Notes: generated from the letters alone by a model not told the origin. A stretch of DNA of 8,988 nucleotides from UBA9715 sp003452695 (GCA_946625225.1 CAMOTA010000111.1:1-8988), one strand, 5' to 3'; counted from the first letter of the stretch, positions 1 to 7,579 are shown. Numbers and translations are program-made.

Positions 1-86
1 AGGAATTGTGCCTGCAGAATCGCCCTCACCCCTTTCCCCGCCCCGCCCGCTGGCCGCCTCGCGGGCGGCTGTGCGCATGCAGCGTG

Positions 87-117
87 CGGCCCCGATGCCG
101 CGAGGGCATCGGGGCCG
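87..117. terminator. Strong GC-rich hairpin, possible terminator
   Basis: A perfect 13-bp stem (87-99 pairing with 105-117) closes a 5-nt loop, GCGAG. It lies 54 bp beyond the stop of the minus-strand repeat-protein gene. The plus strand has only a short tail after the stem (TTTC), and the minus strand has no T-run, so it is not a textbook intrinsic terminator in either direction. The most economical reading is the 3' end of the repeat-protein transcript, or a shared signal with a gene left of the window. A smaller inverted repeat at 43-50/61-68 (8-bp arms) lies nearby. Nothing else in 1-170 looks like a gene. Confidence 0.5.
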
Positions 118-170
118 TTTCAGAGCCTACTTCGTGCGTTTTGCGAATCTTCCGGACGCTCCTGAGGCCT

Positions 171-3100
171 TTATCCCTCGGGTTCCGGCTCCGGCTCCGG
201 CGCATCTGCCTCCCATATTGCATAGAGCCGGGTGGTTGCGCCATCGGTTTCCGAAGTGTAGATAGACTCGTACCGGTCGTATTCGGCATACGTCGCGCTC
301 TTGTCGGTGGACCAGCCAAGCAGCGTGTAGCCCTCGCGCGAGAACGCCGAGGATGCGGAGCCCAGATACACGCTGTAGCCCGGGCGGACGTACTGCGTTG
401 CATACGAGCCGGCGCCTCCGTTGGCATCGAAGGACACGGATGCCTTCTTGCCCCAGATGGCGTAATAGGTCGGGCCCGTCTTGCCCGCGTAGACGAAACT
501 GCCATAGGAATATAGAGATTCGCCCTTGCCGTTGGCCTTGGTGTTCCAGCCCCTGAAATACACCGTGTCGTCCTTGCTAGCGGGATCCGACAGGTACGGC
601 AGGTACGTGTAGGCATTCCTCGTGGCGTTCCTGGTCTGGTTGGCAGCCTTTCCGTTGCCGTTCAGCGTAATCTTCGCCGTGGGCTTCTTCCACTGCGCGA
701 ACAGCTTCAAGCCCCGTGCGGGCAAGCTGGCGATGTATTCGGCCACCGCAAAGGCGGCCCCTTTCTTACCGTTGGCCTTGGTGTTCCAACCTGCAAGCAC
801 CTTGCCGGCCTTGGTATAGGACACCTGGCCCAAGCGATTACCGTAGCCATCCCCTTGGTCCTTGGCGCCGTTGTTCGCCACGAGAGTTATCTTCGGGACT
901 TTCTGCCATTGGGCGTATAGCGTTATGTTCCTGGCAAGGAACGGCTCCCTCGAGCTGTAATAGCCGTTGAAGTCCGCTTGCGAATAGCTTGCGCCCGTGC
1001 CGTTCTTCTTGGTGTTCCAACCCGTGAAGGTGTAGTTATCGCGGTACGGCGTGGAAATGTACTCTCCGAGGCGGACGCCCTTCGCACCCTTCACCTTGTA
1101 TTCCTTCTGATTGGAGGAGCTGTAGCTCTGGCCTCCGTTGTAGTTGAAGGTTACGGTAACGTTCTTCTTCGCCCATTTGGCATACAGCGTAAGGCCCTTC
1201 TTCGTCAGCTTCAGGTCGTCGCCCGGAGCATAGTTCTTGCCCTTGCCGTTGGCCTTGGTGTTCCATCCGACGAACGCAAAGTCCGTGCGCGAAGGCGCAT
1301 ACGTGCTCGTGGAGAAGGCGACGCCCGGCTTCACATAGCTCGGGCTTTGCTTCGAACTGCCCGCGTAGTTGTAGTCGTATAGCAGCTTGGCGCCCTTTTT
1401 CCACTGGGCGTAGAACGTCATCTTGCCCGTCGGCGAAATGGTGTCTGCGGAATCGTAGGTTGCGGCAGCCTTGCCTTTCGCGTTGGCGTTCCAGCCGGCG
1501 AAGTAATAGCCCTCGCGATAGGGCTGGTAGTTCAGGCTCGTGGGATTGCCCACCGCAACGCTCTGTGAGGTCTTCGTGGTGGTCCCGTTCTCCTTGAAAT
1601 TGTAGTTGTAGGTGATGTTCGCCGTAGCCTTCTTCCAAATGGCATACAGCGTAAGCGACTTCTTGGGCATGGAGAAGCTCATTCCCGGCGCATAGAACGT
1701 TCCTTTGCCGTTCTTCTTGGTCGCCCATCCGGCAAGCACGTAGCCTTCGCGCGATGTATAGCTGTTCGCATAAGCGGTCTCACCCGGCAGATAGATAGAC
1801 GTGCTCGTGCTCGCGCCCTTGTAATTCGAATTGAAGACCACCTTTTTCTCCGCGGCCCACTTGGCATACAGCGTCAGACCCTTTTTGGGGACGGTAACGT
1901 AGGAAACCGCGCCCTCCTCGACGCGCGGGCCAAAGGAGCGTTGCGCATACGAGCCGCCTTTGCCATTCTGCTTGGTGGTCAGCGCGACCAGCCGATATCC
2001 TTCCCGTGAATCGTAATTGCTAGAGAAATTATACTCTGACGGGAATATCGGCAGCGCAAAACCGGCAGGAACGTAATAGTCGATTGGCACGCTCTTTGGG
2101 TAGTTGCCCATTATGCGCAGACGGGCCGTGTTGGCCTTCCACACGCCGTAGAGATTGGTGTCCTTGCCCGGCATGGTGAAGGTGGAGCCGAGCGCATAGA
2201 ACGTGCCCTTGCCATTGGGCTTCGTGCTGTAGCCGACGAGCGTCTTGCCTGCTTTGGAATTCAAATACGAGGCACCGACCGTGACCGTGCTGCCTTTCTG
2301 GCGCAGGCTTGTGGTTTTGGACGAACCGCGACCGGGATCGAAGACGAGCTTCGCCACGTTGCCGGCCTTTTCGACTATCGGGTACAGCACCAGGTCGGAC
2401 TTGGGCATCTTCAGCACCTGCGGCGCTTCGAAACGCGTGCCCTTGCCGTTTGGCAACGTGCTATAGCCGACGATGAGACGGCCCTTGCTGTTGCCGCCGT
2501 ACTCGCCGCCGCGCAGGGCAAACGGCGATCCTGCCCGATAGCGTGTGAAGGTCTTGGCTTTCGTGGAATTGCCGTAGTTCAGCGTGCTGTTGTCGACTAC
2601 CAGATAGTACACGTTCTTCCTGTCCTTGTACTTCGGGTGCAGGAACAGGTTCTCGCGCACTTTCTTGAAGCTGCCCGACCAGCCTTTGAACACGCGGTTG
2701 TTAATCTTTGCCAGCTTCGGCGCCTTCGCGTTTCTGCCAGCCGCCACCTTCTGGGTCTTCACCACGTTGCCGAAGGCATCGTAGAACCTTACCGTGTACT
2801 TCTTCGCCTTCTTGGCGCTGGTCTTCAACGCGCCGACTGAAGTGGTCTCGGCAATGGAAGATGCGGTTGAAGGTTGGCCTACGGCTGTTTTCGCCATCTT
2901 TGCAGGCTTTGCGGAAGTTGCAGGTTTCGCGTTTGCCTGCTGCTTCGCATTCGACGGCGCCTTGTCCTCGGTCACGGCGGATTCCTTCGCAGGAACGACG
3001 GAGCTGGAATCGTTCTTCGACGATGCGGCGCCCGCCGATTTGCCGCCAGCGTTCTCGCTTGCCGCGCTCTTCCCCGTTTCCGCCCCGTTCGCGGGAAGCG

Positions 3101-3479
3101 GATTCGCCTCCACAGGGGAACTGCTGCCGACTGCAGTTTCTTGCGCCCCCTCGCGCGACTGCTCCTTGCCGTTCGCGGGCGAAGGCTGGCCATTGGGCGA
3201 AGCGTCGTTTTCAACGTTCGTCGCAACCTCGCCTTGCCCAGCAGGCTTCGCCTGCGCGCTTGCGGTGCTGCTGCCAGCTGTCCCCTTGGCATTTGCATCG
3301 GCTTCGCCCTCCAGCGTAGCCGCTGCTTTGCCGCCAGCAGGTTCGGCACTTGCCGGGCTAGCGGGCTCGGTGCTTGCCGTTGCGTGCGCCGTGCCCACCG
3401 GCAACACGAGCAACAGGGCAAACGCCACGATGGCAAGCAGCACAGCAAGGCGCTGGCTCGCCGTTTTCGTCATATTCAT
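171..3479 (-). CDS. Secreted InlB B-repeat (Listeria/Bacteroides repeat) protein
   Basis: This 1102-residue protein is predicted to be exported and to act at or outside the cell surface. Residues 1-33 form a Sec signal peptide: basic Lys5/Arg10, a hydrophobic core at 11-28, and a probable cut after AHA. Residues 34-225 are a low-complexity Ala/Ser/Lys/Glu linker. Residues 228-1089 hold about eleven units of 60-90 residues. Most contain a GWNTKANGKG-like core and end in LYAxW, the hallmark of the InlB B-repeat family (Flg_new / List_Bact_rpt). In Listeria internalin B such repeats form a beta-grasp-like fold and bind glycosaminoglycans; the ligand here is unknown. The tail ends EPEPEPEG, with no LPxTG motif or C-terminal membrane helix, so the mode of retention is unclear. 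The start at 3479 is preferred because AAAGGAG lies 7 nt upstream. The in-frame ATG at 3512 would fall at or before the predicted transcription start. The function is probably adhesion or wall association, which is inferred. Confidence 0.9.
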   Translation of the reverse strand: MNMTKTASQRLAVLLAIVAFALLLVLPVGTAHATASTEPASPASAEPAGGKAAATLEGEADANAKGTAGSSTASAQAKPAGQGEVATNVENDASPNGQPSPANGKEQSREGAQETAVGSSSPVEANPLPANGAETGKSAASENAGGKSAGAASSKNDSSSVVPAKESAVTEDKAPSNAKQQANAKPATSAKPAKMAKTAVGQPSTASSIAETTSVGALKTSAKKAKKYTVRFYDAFGNVVKTQKVAAGRNAKAPKLAKINNRVFKGWSGSFKKVRENLFLHPKYKDRKNVYYLVVDNSTLNYGNSTKAKTFTRYRAGSPFALRGGEYGGNSKGRLIVGYSTLPNGKGTRFEAPQVLKMPKSDLVLYPIVEKAGNVAKLVFDPGRGSSKTTSLRQKGSTVTVGASYLNSKAGKTLVGYSTKPNGKGTFYALGSTFTMPGKDTNLYGVWKANTARLRIMGNYPKSVPIDYYVPAGFALPIFPSEYNFSSNYDSREGYRLVALTTKQNGKGGSYAQRSFGPRVEEGAVSYVTVPKKGLTLYAKWAAEKKVVFNSNYKGASTSTSIYLPGETAYANSYTSREGYVLAGWATKKNGKGTFYAPGMSFSMPKKSLTLYAIWKKATANITYNYNFKENGTTTKTSQSVAVGNPTSLNYQPYREGYYFAGWNANAKGKAAATYDSADTISPTGKMTFYAQWKKGAKLLYDYNYAGSSKQSPSYVKPGVAFSTSTYAPSRTDFAFVGWNTKANGKGKNYAPGDDLKLTKKGLTLYAKWAKKNVTVTFNYNGGQSYSSSNQKEYKVKGAKGVRLGEYISTPYRDNYTFTGWNTKKNGTGASYSQADFNGYYSSREPFLARNITLYAQWQKVPKITLVANNGAKDQGDGYGNRLGQVSYTKAGKVLAGWNTKANGKKGAAFAVAEYIASLPARGLKLFAQWKKPTAKITLNGNGKAANQTRNATRNAYTYLPYLSDPASKDDTVYFRGWNTKANGKGESLYSYGSFVYAGKTGPTYYAIWGKKASVSFDANGGAGSYATQYVRPGYSVYLGSASSAFSREGYTLLGWSTDKSATYAEYDRYESIYTSETDGATTRLYAIWEADAPEPEPEPEG
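213..2798 (-). repeat. Tandem InlB B-repeat coding block, about 11 units
   Basis: The block encodes residues 228-1089 of the secreted protein. Approximate unit boundaries by residue are 228-285, 290-368, 376-447, 452-541, 545-615, 621-693, 698-769, 774-858, 863-930, 935-1009 and 1013-1089. Units from about 376 onward are the most regular, while the first two are divergent. The DNA is conserved patchily: the GWNTKANGKG core is nearly identical between units at nucleotide level, but the strands between cores vary freely. Unit count and edges were read by eye from the recurring GW..TK.NGKG and LYA.W motifs. Confidence 0.85.
523..1265 (-). repeat. Near-identical short DNA repeats within B-repeat cores
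   Basis: A 26-bp sequence at 523-548 recurs exactly at 1240-1265, and its last 18 bp (GTTGGCCTTGGTGTTCCA on the plus strand) also appear at 771-788. All three encode the WNTKANGKG core of separate repeat units, on the minus strand. Identity at third codon positions, while flanking sequence diverges, suggests recent duplication or gene conversion between units and a potential for copy-number change. Confidence 0.75.
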
Positions 3480-3486
3480 GCGCATG

Positions 3487-3493
3487 CTCCTTT
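3487..3493 (-). promoter_or_regulatory. Ribosome binding site that fixes the repeat-protein start
   Basis: On the minus strand AAAGGAG is followed by seven bases and then ATG at 3479. The same site would be only 1 nt from the ATG at 3485, which is too close, and lies downstream of the ATG at 3512. It therefore selects 3479. Confidence 0.8.
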
Positions 3494-3517
3494 CCTGGCC
3501 CATATATGACACAGCAC

Positions 3518-3523
3518 ATTATA
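3518..3523 (-). promoter_or_regulatory. Consensus -10 (TATAAT) for the repeat-protein gene
   Basis: A perfect TATAAT reads leftwards, which puts the transcription start near 3511 and gives a leader of about 32 nt before the ATG at 3479. No good -35 hexamer sits 16-18 bp upstream, so the promoter may be weak or need an activator. An inverted repeat with ATGCT/AGCAT arms (3538-3542 and 3552-3556) covers the expected -35 position. Confidence 0.65.
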
Positions 3524-3574
3524 TCCGAAACGCCGAAATGCTCTGCTCGACAGCATGGTGCCCGGGACTATGTT

Positions 3575-3583
3575 TGATACAAT
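3575..3583 (+). promoter_or_regulatory. Extended -10 promoter for the SixA-CHAD gene
   Basis: TGATACAAT matches the extended -10 form TGn-TATAAT, with one mismatch in the hexamer (TACAAT). Extended -10 promoters can work with a poor -35, which fits the absence of a good hexamer 17 bp upstream. The predicted transcription start near 3590 lies downstream of the in-frame ATG at 3584, which supports the internal start at 3629. Confidence 0.6.
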
Positions 3584-3628
3584 GTGCGCACCGAGACAGG
3601 CTCGCAGCGAACCAAGGATGTGGTGGCT

Positions 3629-5032
3629 ATGCGCAAGACGGTCGTTATCATGAGGCACGCTAAGGCTAAGCGTCCCGTGGAAGGGCAACCCGACCTGGAA
3701 AGACCGCTTTCCGAGGCAGGCAAGCGGGCAGAGGCGGCAACCCTGCCGGACGCCGTGCTGCTGTGGCCGCAGGGTACTGCCGAGGTATGGACGAGCCCGG
3801 CCAAGCGCGCGTTCCAGACCGCTCGCATGCTGGTCGCCGCCCTGTCGGCGCAAGGCGTGGACGTGGGCGGCATCGCGCGGACGATGCCGTGCCTCTGGGA
3901 CGGGGACGGCGCGGCGCTGGCCCGGGCCATCGTGGAATCGCCGGCAGACGTTATTGCGATCGTCGGGCACAACCCGCTCGTCGAAGCGTGGTGCCGGGCG
4001 CTCTCGGGCGCGGAACTGCGGTTTGCCACCGGATCGCTTGCCGCAATCGAGCTGGATATCGACGACACCATCCTGGCTTCGGTGTCCTGGCCGGATCTTT
4101 TCGGGATACCGGGCGATGTTGAGGACAGCGACAATCGCGAGACCTCCCCCGCTCTGGAACGCGTCATGCCCACCGAGCTGTATGTCTTGGGCGCGCATTC
4201 TCGCCTGCTCTGGTTCGTTCAGGGCCCCGTATCCCAGCGTTGGAAAACGCTTTCCACCATCGAGAAAGTGCTGCGAACGGGGTCCGATACCGTCGCCGAG
4301 CGCCTGGCGGCATTCCAGGAAGACCCCGATGACATCGAGACCATGCACAAGTTCCGCGTTTCCATCCGCACGCTGCGCAGCCTGGCGGCGTTCGTGCGCC
4401 CCTGGCAGGACAAGCGGCAAAACGCGTGCGTGAACGACGAGCTGCGCTCGGTCGTGCGCCTTACGTCGCGCCAGCGCGAACTGGACGTGCTGGCAGAGCA
4501 GTGCGCCGAGCGGCCGGATTCGTCGGAGGAGCTGGTCTCGTTCCTGCGGGAAGCAGCGGCGGCAGAGCGCAAGCGCGTGATGAAGGCGCTGGCATCGAAG
4601 AAGACGCGCAAGAGCTTGGCGCGGGTGGGCAAAGAGCTTTCCGACGTTTCCTGGCGCCCCCGCATCGTGCACGACGGCTTGGACCCCAGCGAAATGCGCG
4701 CCCGTTTCGACGCCCTGGCAAGCGCGCTGGCAAACGACTTGGCCGCCCTGGACCTAGCTGACGTGGAGCGAACCCACGACGTGCGCAAACGCGCCAAGCG
4801 CGTGCGCTACAACGCGGAGAAGTTCTCGGACATCATCGGCGGCGACGCCGTGGGCATAGCCAAGGACATGACCGCCCATCAGGACAACCTGGGCGCCATC
4901 TGCGACGCGCGCGTGAACATCGACATAGTGAACAGCTTCCTGGAACAGGACCTGCCCCCCGAGATATCCCGCGAACTCGCGCTGCTCCGAACGGAGAACG
5001 AGGACTACCTGCGCGATACGCTCGGTTACTAG
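3629..5032 (+). CDS. SixA-like histidine phosphatase fused to a CHAD domain
   Basis: This 467-residue soluble protein joins two domains. Residues 1-150 match the SixA branch of the histidine phosphatase superfamily. They contain the MRHAKA motif with nucleophile-position His10, RPLSEAG (26-32), SPAKRAFQT with Arg60, and VGHNPLV with the second His114, so the catalytic set looks intact. Escherichia coli SixA dephosphorylates a phosphohistidine on a phosphotransfer protein. Residues about 215-465 form a CHAD domain, with a His240-Lys-x-Arg helix (MHKFRVSIRTLR), a second His383 helix (THDVRKRAKRVRY) and the LGAICDARV segment. CHAD domains bind inorganic polyphosphate through such basic helices. 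No CYTH domain is present. The start at 3629 follows AAGGA by 10 nt and gives the usual N-terminus just before the catalytic beta strand; an upstream in-frame ATG at 3584 precedes the predicted transcript. The gene is monocistronic, divergent from the repeat gene and convergent with the TRAP operon. The substrate is unknown. Confidence 0.92.
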   Translation: MRKTVVIMRHAKAKRPVEGQPDLERPLSEAGKRAEAATLPDAVLLWPQGTAEVWTSPAKRAFQTARMLVAALSAQGVDVGGIARTMPCLWDGDGAALARAIVESPADVIAIVGHNPLVEAWCRALSGAELRFATGSLAAIELDIDDTILASVSWPDLFGIPGDVEDSDNRETSPALERVMPTELYVLGAHSRLLWFVQGPVSQRWKTLSTIEKVLRTGSDTVAERLAAFQEDPDDIETMHKFRVSIRTLRSLAAFVRPWQDKRQNACVNDELRSVVRLTSRQRELDVLAEQCAERPDSSEELVSFLREAAAAERKRVMKALASKKTRKSLARVGKELSDVSWRPRIVHDGLDPSEMRARFDALASALANDLAALDLADVERTHDVRKRAKRVRYNAEKFSDIIGGDAVGIAKDMTAHQDNLGAICDARVNIDIVNSFLEQDLPPEISRELALLRTENEDYLRDTLGY

Positions 5033-5074
5033 GCGCGTTCGCGCAAAAGGGCGCGTGCAAGTTCGCGCCGATGA

Positions 5075-5113
5075 GCGAGCGGGGTGCAAGCTAGCTGCTT
5101 GCACCCCGCTCGC
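5075..5113. terminator. Perfect 17-bp stem-loop between convergent genes
   Basis: GCGAGCGGGGTGCAAGC (5075-5091) pairs without mismatch with 5097-5113 around the 5-nt loop TAGCT. It sits 43 bp after the SixA-CHAD stop and 71 bp beyond the TRAP permease stop, the expected place for a bidirectional terminator. T-tracts are weak on both sides (GTTCG rightwards, TCATC leftwards), so termination would depend mainly on stem strength. Confidence 0.75.
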
Positions 5114-5183
5114 GTTCGCGGCAGCTATCGTCGCGCCACCCCCCGTGGCCCGTCAGGACGCCAGAGCGCCCGCCCCTGCTGCA

Positions 5184-7487
5184 TTATGCGGCGGCCGGGG
5201 CAGCTGGCGCGTTCTTATGGCGTTTGCTCATAAGGTACTGCACGACCACGAGCGCGGCGATGATGCCTATCCCGATGACGTCGGTCAGCGAATCCGGGGC
5301 CATCATGCACAGGCCGCCCGCCGCGAAGAGCACGCGGAATACGGGGTTTATCTTCGTGAACAGGTGCCCGTTCATGGCGGCCGACACGCCGAACAGGCCC
5401 ACGATGGACGTGAGCACGACCTGGCCGACCTGGAACCACGCGAAATCGCCCTCCAGGACCATGATGGGATTGAAGGCCAAGATGTAGGGCACGATGAAGG
5501 CCGCGATGGCCAGGCGCGCGGCGTTCACGCCCGTCTTCATCGGGTTGGATTTCGCAATGGCGGAACCCGCATAGGCTGCAAGCGCGACCGGCGGCGTGAT
5601 GTCGGCGACAATGCCGAAGTAGAACACGAAGAAGTGCGCCGCGATGGCCGGGAAGCCCAGCTGGATGAGGATCGGCGCGGTCGTGGCAGCCATGATGCAG
5701 TAGTTGGCGGTGGTCGGCACGCCCATGCCGAGCACGATGCAGCAGAGCATGGTCAGCACGAGCCCGATGATCACGGCATCTCCCGCCACGTTCACGATGG
5801 CCGATACCAGCGTCGAGGCCAGGCCCGTTACCGTGATGCAGCCGGCGATGAGGCCCGCCATGGCGCAAGCCGCGGCAACGGCGACGCAGCTCTTGGCACC
5901 GGCTTGCAGTGCCTCGTAGGCGGTGAGCACGGCGATTTTGCACACGTTGGCCATGACCGAACCGAAGCTCTGCCCGTCTTCGCGTTCGCGCATCTCGGTG
6001 AAGAAGAAGTTGATGAAGCCAATTACGAAGGCGCCCAGGATGGATATGGCCGCTGAATATGCCATGGTTCGCGCGCCGCTTGCCACGAGCCATACGAGCA
6101 GCACGAGCGGAAGCACCAGGTAGCAGTTCTTCAGCAGGTACGAGCCCTTGGGCAGCTGGTCGCGCGGGATGCCCACCAACCCGAGCTTCTTGGCTTCCAG
6201 GTGCACCGTGATGAAGATGCCCGCGAAGTACAGGAACGCCGGTATGATGGCCTTGGCCGCCACCTCGATATAGGGAATGCCCATGTACTCGGCCATCAGG
6301 AAGGCCGCCGCGCCCATGATGGGCGGCATTATCTGGCCGCCCGTGGAAGACGCCGCTTCGACGGCGCCCGCGAACTCGGGCTTGTAGCCGGTTTTCTTCA
6401 TCATGGGAATGGTCACCGAACCCGTGGTCACCGTGTTGCCCACCGACGAGCCCGACACCATGCCGCACAGCGCCGAAGAGAGCACGGCCACCTTCGCCGC
6501 GCCGCCCGACGACCAGCCGGCCACCTTGTTGGCGAACGAGATGAAGAACGCGGCGATGCCCGTGCGTTCCAGGAAGGCGCCGAAGATGATGAACAGGACT
6601 ATGTAGGTGTAACACACGTTGACGGGCGTGCCTATGACGCCGCTCGTCGTGTAAAACAGCTTGTACACCACGTTGCGCAGCATGAGGTACGGGTCGCCCG
6701 ACGCTTGGAACTGGTTGTACAAGGCATAGGTGAGCAGGCAGATGACGACCACGAGGATCGGTATGCCCACGCAACGTCGGCAGAGCTCCATCAGCACGAG
6801 CGTTCCTATGATGCCCACGGCTATGTGTATGGGCTGGATGCGCGTGGACAGCTTGATGATGTCGAGCGCATAGAACGCGAAATAGAAGAAGCAGGCAGCT
6901 CCGAGCACCATGATGACGATGTCGTACCAGGGCATGCTGTTGGGCCGCACCTTGCCCTTGCGCACCGGGTAGATGAGGTAGCCGATGATGACGACACACG
7001 CCAGGAAACGCGCCAGCTTGGTCTCGGGAAGCTCGGTGCTGAACAGCGTCATGCCAATGCAGTACACCGAGAAGACCGCCATGAGCGCGTTTATTACCTT
7101 CTTCGGGACGCCCGTCCAAATGCGCGTGTTCGACTCGCGGTCGTACTTGCGCATGATCTCGTCCACATCGGCTTCGGGGTCGGCCTGCTCGGCAAGCTCT
7201 TGGGCCTCTTCGGCCGTCGCGTCGGCCTTGACCGCCGCGCGCTCGGCTTTCTCGGCGGCCTGCCTGGCTTTTTCCTTGGCATCGGCTGCATCGTTGGCCG
7301 CGGCCACCGCCGCCGAGAACGCCTCGATTTCATCGATGTTCTCGTCGGCCTGCGACACGGCATCGGCGATATAGCCGTCCTGGGCGAAATCGCCCGCCGT
7401 CTTCACGGCGCTGCGCGCATCTTCCATGAGCGCGGCGTCCACGACGACCGCGTCCTTGTCCTTCTTGCGTTTATCGAACCAAGTCAA
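5184..7487 (-). CDS. TAXI-type TRAP transporter fused 4TM/12TM permease (DctQ-DctM)
   Basis: This 767-residue inner-membrane protein is the permease of a tripartite ATP-independent periplasmic transporter. It takes solute from the TAXI binding protein encoded just upstream and, in this family, couples import to an ion gradient. Residues about 130-260 hold hydrophobic segments corresponding to the small DctQ-like part. Residues about 265-755 form the large DctM-like part, with the conserved GMVSGSSVGNTVTTGSVTIP stretch (342-361), GQIMPP (384-389), and a second half containing GMGVPTTANY (587-596) and ADITPPVALAAYA (628-640). The two halves resemble the inverted-repeat design of DctM. The N-terminal 120 residues are unusual: a charged Ala/Glu/Lys-rich segment at 40-105 looks like a cytoplasmic coiled coil. 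The start is taken as TTG at 7487, because a perfect AGGAGG lies 6 nt upstream; the first in-frame ATG would remove 20 residues and has no comparable site. The transported solute cannot be told from sequence. Confidence 0.93.
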   Translation of the reverse strand: MTWFDKRKKDKDAVVVDAALMEDARSAVKTAGDFAQDGYIADAVSQADENIDEIEAFSAAVAAANDAADAKEKARQAAEKAERAAVKADATAEEAQELAEQADPEADVDEIMRKYDRESNTRIWTGVPKKVINALMAVFSVYCIGMTLFSTELPETKLARFLACVVIIGYLIYPVRKGKVRPNSMPWYDIVIMVLGAACFFYFAFYALDIIKLSTRIQPIHIAVGIIGTLVLMELCRRCVGIPILVVVICLLTYALYNQFQASGDPYLMLRNVVYKLFYTTSGVIGTPVNVCYTYIVLFIIFGAFLERTGIAAFFISFANKVAGWSSGGAAKVAVLSSALCGMVSGSSVGNTVTTGSVTIPMMKKTGYKPEFAGAVEAASSTGGQIMPPIMGAAAFLMAEYMGIPYIEVAAKAIIPAFLYFAGIFITVHLEAKKLGLVGIPRDQLPKGSYLLKNCYLVLPLVLLVWLVASGARTMAYSAAISILGAFVIGFINFFFTEMREREDGQSFGSVMANVCKIAVLTAYEALQAGAKSCVAVAAACAMAGLIAGCITVTGLASTLVSAIVNVAGDAVIIGLVLTMLCCIVLGMGVPTTANYCIMAATTAPILIQLGFPAIAAHFFVFYFGIVADITPPVALAAYAGSAIAKSNPMKTGVNAARLAIAAFIVPYILAFNPIMVLEGDFAWFQVGQVVLTSIVGLFGVSAAMNGHLFTKINPVFRVLFAAGGLCMMAPDSLTDVIGIGIIAALVVVQYLMSKRHKNAPAAPAAA

Positions 7488-7493
7488 AACGAA

Positions 7494-7499
7494 CCTCCT
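7494..7499 (-). promoter_or_regulatory. Perfect Shine-Dalgarno AGGAGG before a TTG start
   Basis: AGGAGG followed by TTCGTT and then TTG at 7487 sets the permease start. A second in-frame TTG at 7574 has no such site and lies inside the leader structure, so it is disfavoured. Confidence 0.85.
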
Positions 7500-7504
7500 G
7501 TGTT

Positions 7505-7567
7505 GTTGCTTCTCGCGGCCTTTCCGCAGCCGCCGGGAAGCGCGCCCGAAAAGCCACGAGAAGCAAC
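7505..7567 (-). promoter_or_regulatory. Long stem-loop just upstream of the permease ribosome binding site
   Basis: GTTGCTTCTCG (7505-7515) and its exact complement (7557-7567) form 11 bp. Beyond a C/A mismatch the pairing continues with GGC/GCC, another mismatch and TTTC/GAAA, giving 18 pairs over 20 positions around a GC-rich loop. On the transcribed strand the stem ends only 5 nt before AGGAGG. It could shield the site, hold it open, or protect the permease message from nucleases. There is no coding sequence here. Confidence 0.7.
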
Positions 7568-7579
7568 CCTCCAAGGAGA

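Noticed and set aside
6..515. 169-residue plus-strand open frame at the left edge
   Set aside because: It overlaps the strong hairpin and the 3' end of the repeat gene, has no ribosome site that I can see, and encodes an Arg/Cys-rich sequence without a domain.
3480..3512. Longer N-terminus (ATG at 3512) for the repeat protein
   Set aside because: It would start at or before the predicted transcription start, has no ribosome site, and would put charged residues ahead of the signal peptide.
2794..3663. 289-residue plus-strand open frame over the linker of the repeat protein
   Set aside because: Ala/Phe/Ser-rich translation mirrors the low-complexity linker on the other strand. It crosses both divergent promoters.
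3476..4672. 398-residue minus-strand open frame opposite SixA-CHAD
   Set aside because: It is antisense to a gene with intact catalytic motifs, and its composition is typical of a shadow frame.
5033..5070. Alternating GCGCG-type short inverted repeats after the SixA-CHAD stop
   Set aside because: The possible stems are short with tiny loops and arise readily in GC-rich DNA. The 17-bp stem just beyond explains termination better.
5055..6056. 333-residue open frame on the plus strand opposite the permease C-terminus
   Set aside because: It has biased composition and no domain, is antisense to the DctM core, and overlaps the terminator stem-loop.
5215..7119. 634-residue open frame on the minus strand in another frame of the permease
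   Set aside because: It is a His/Arg/Gly-rich shadow of the true permease frame, with none of the membrane helices.
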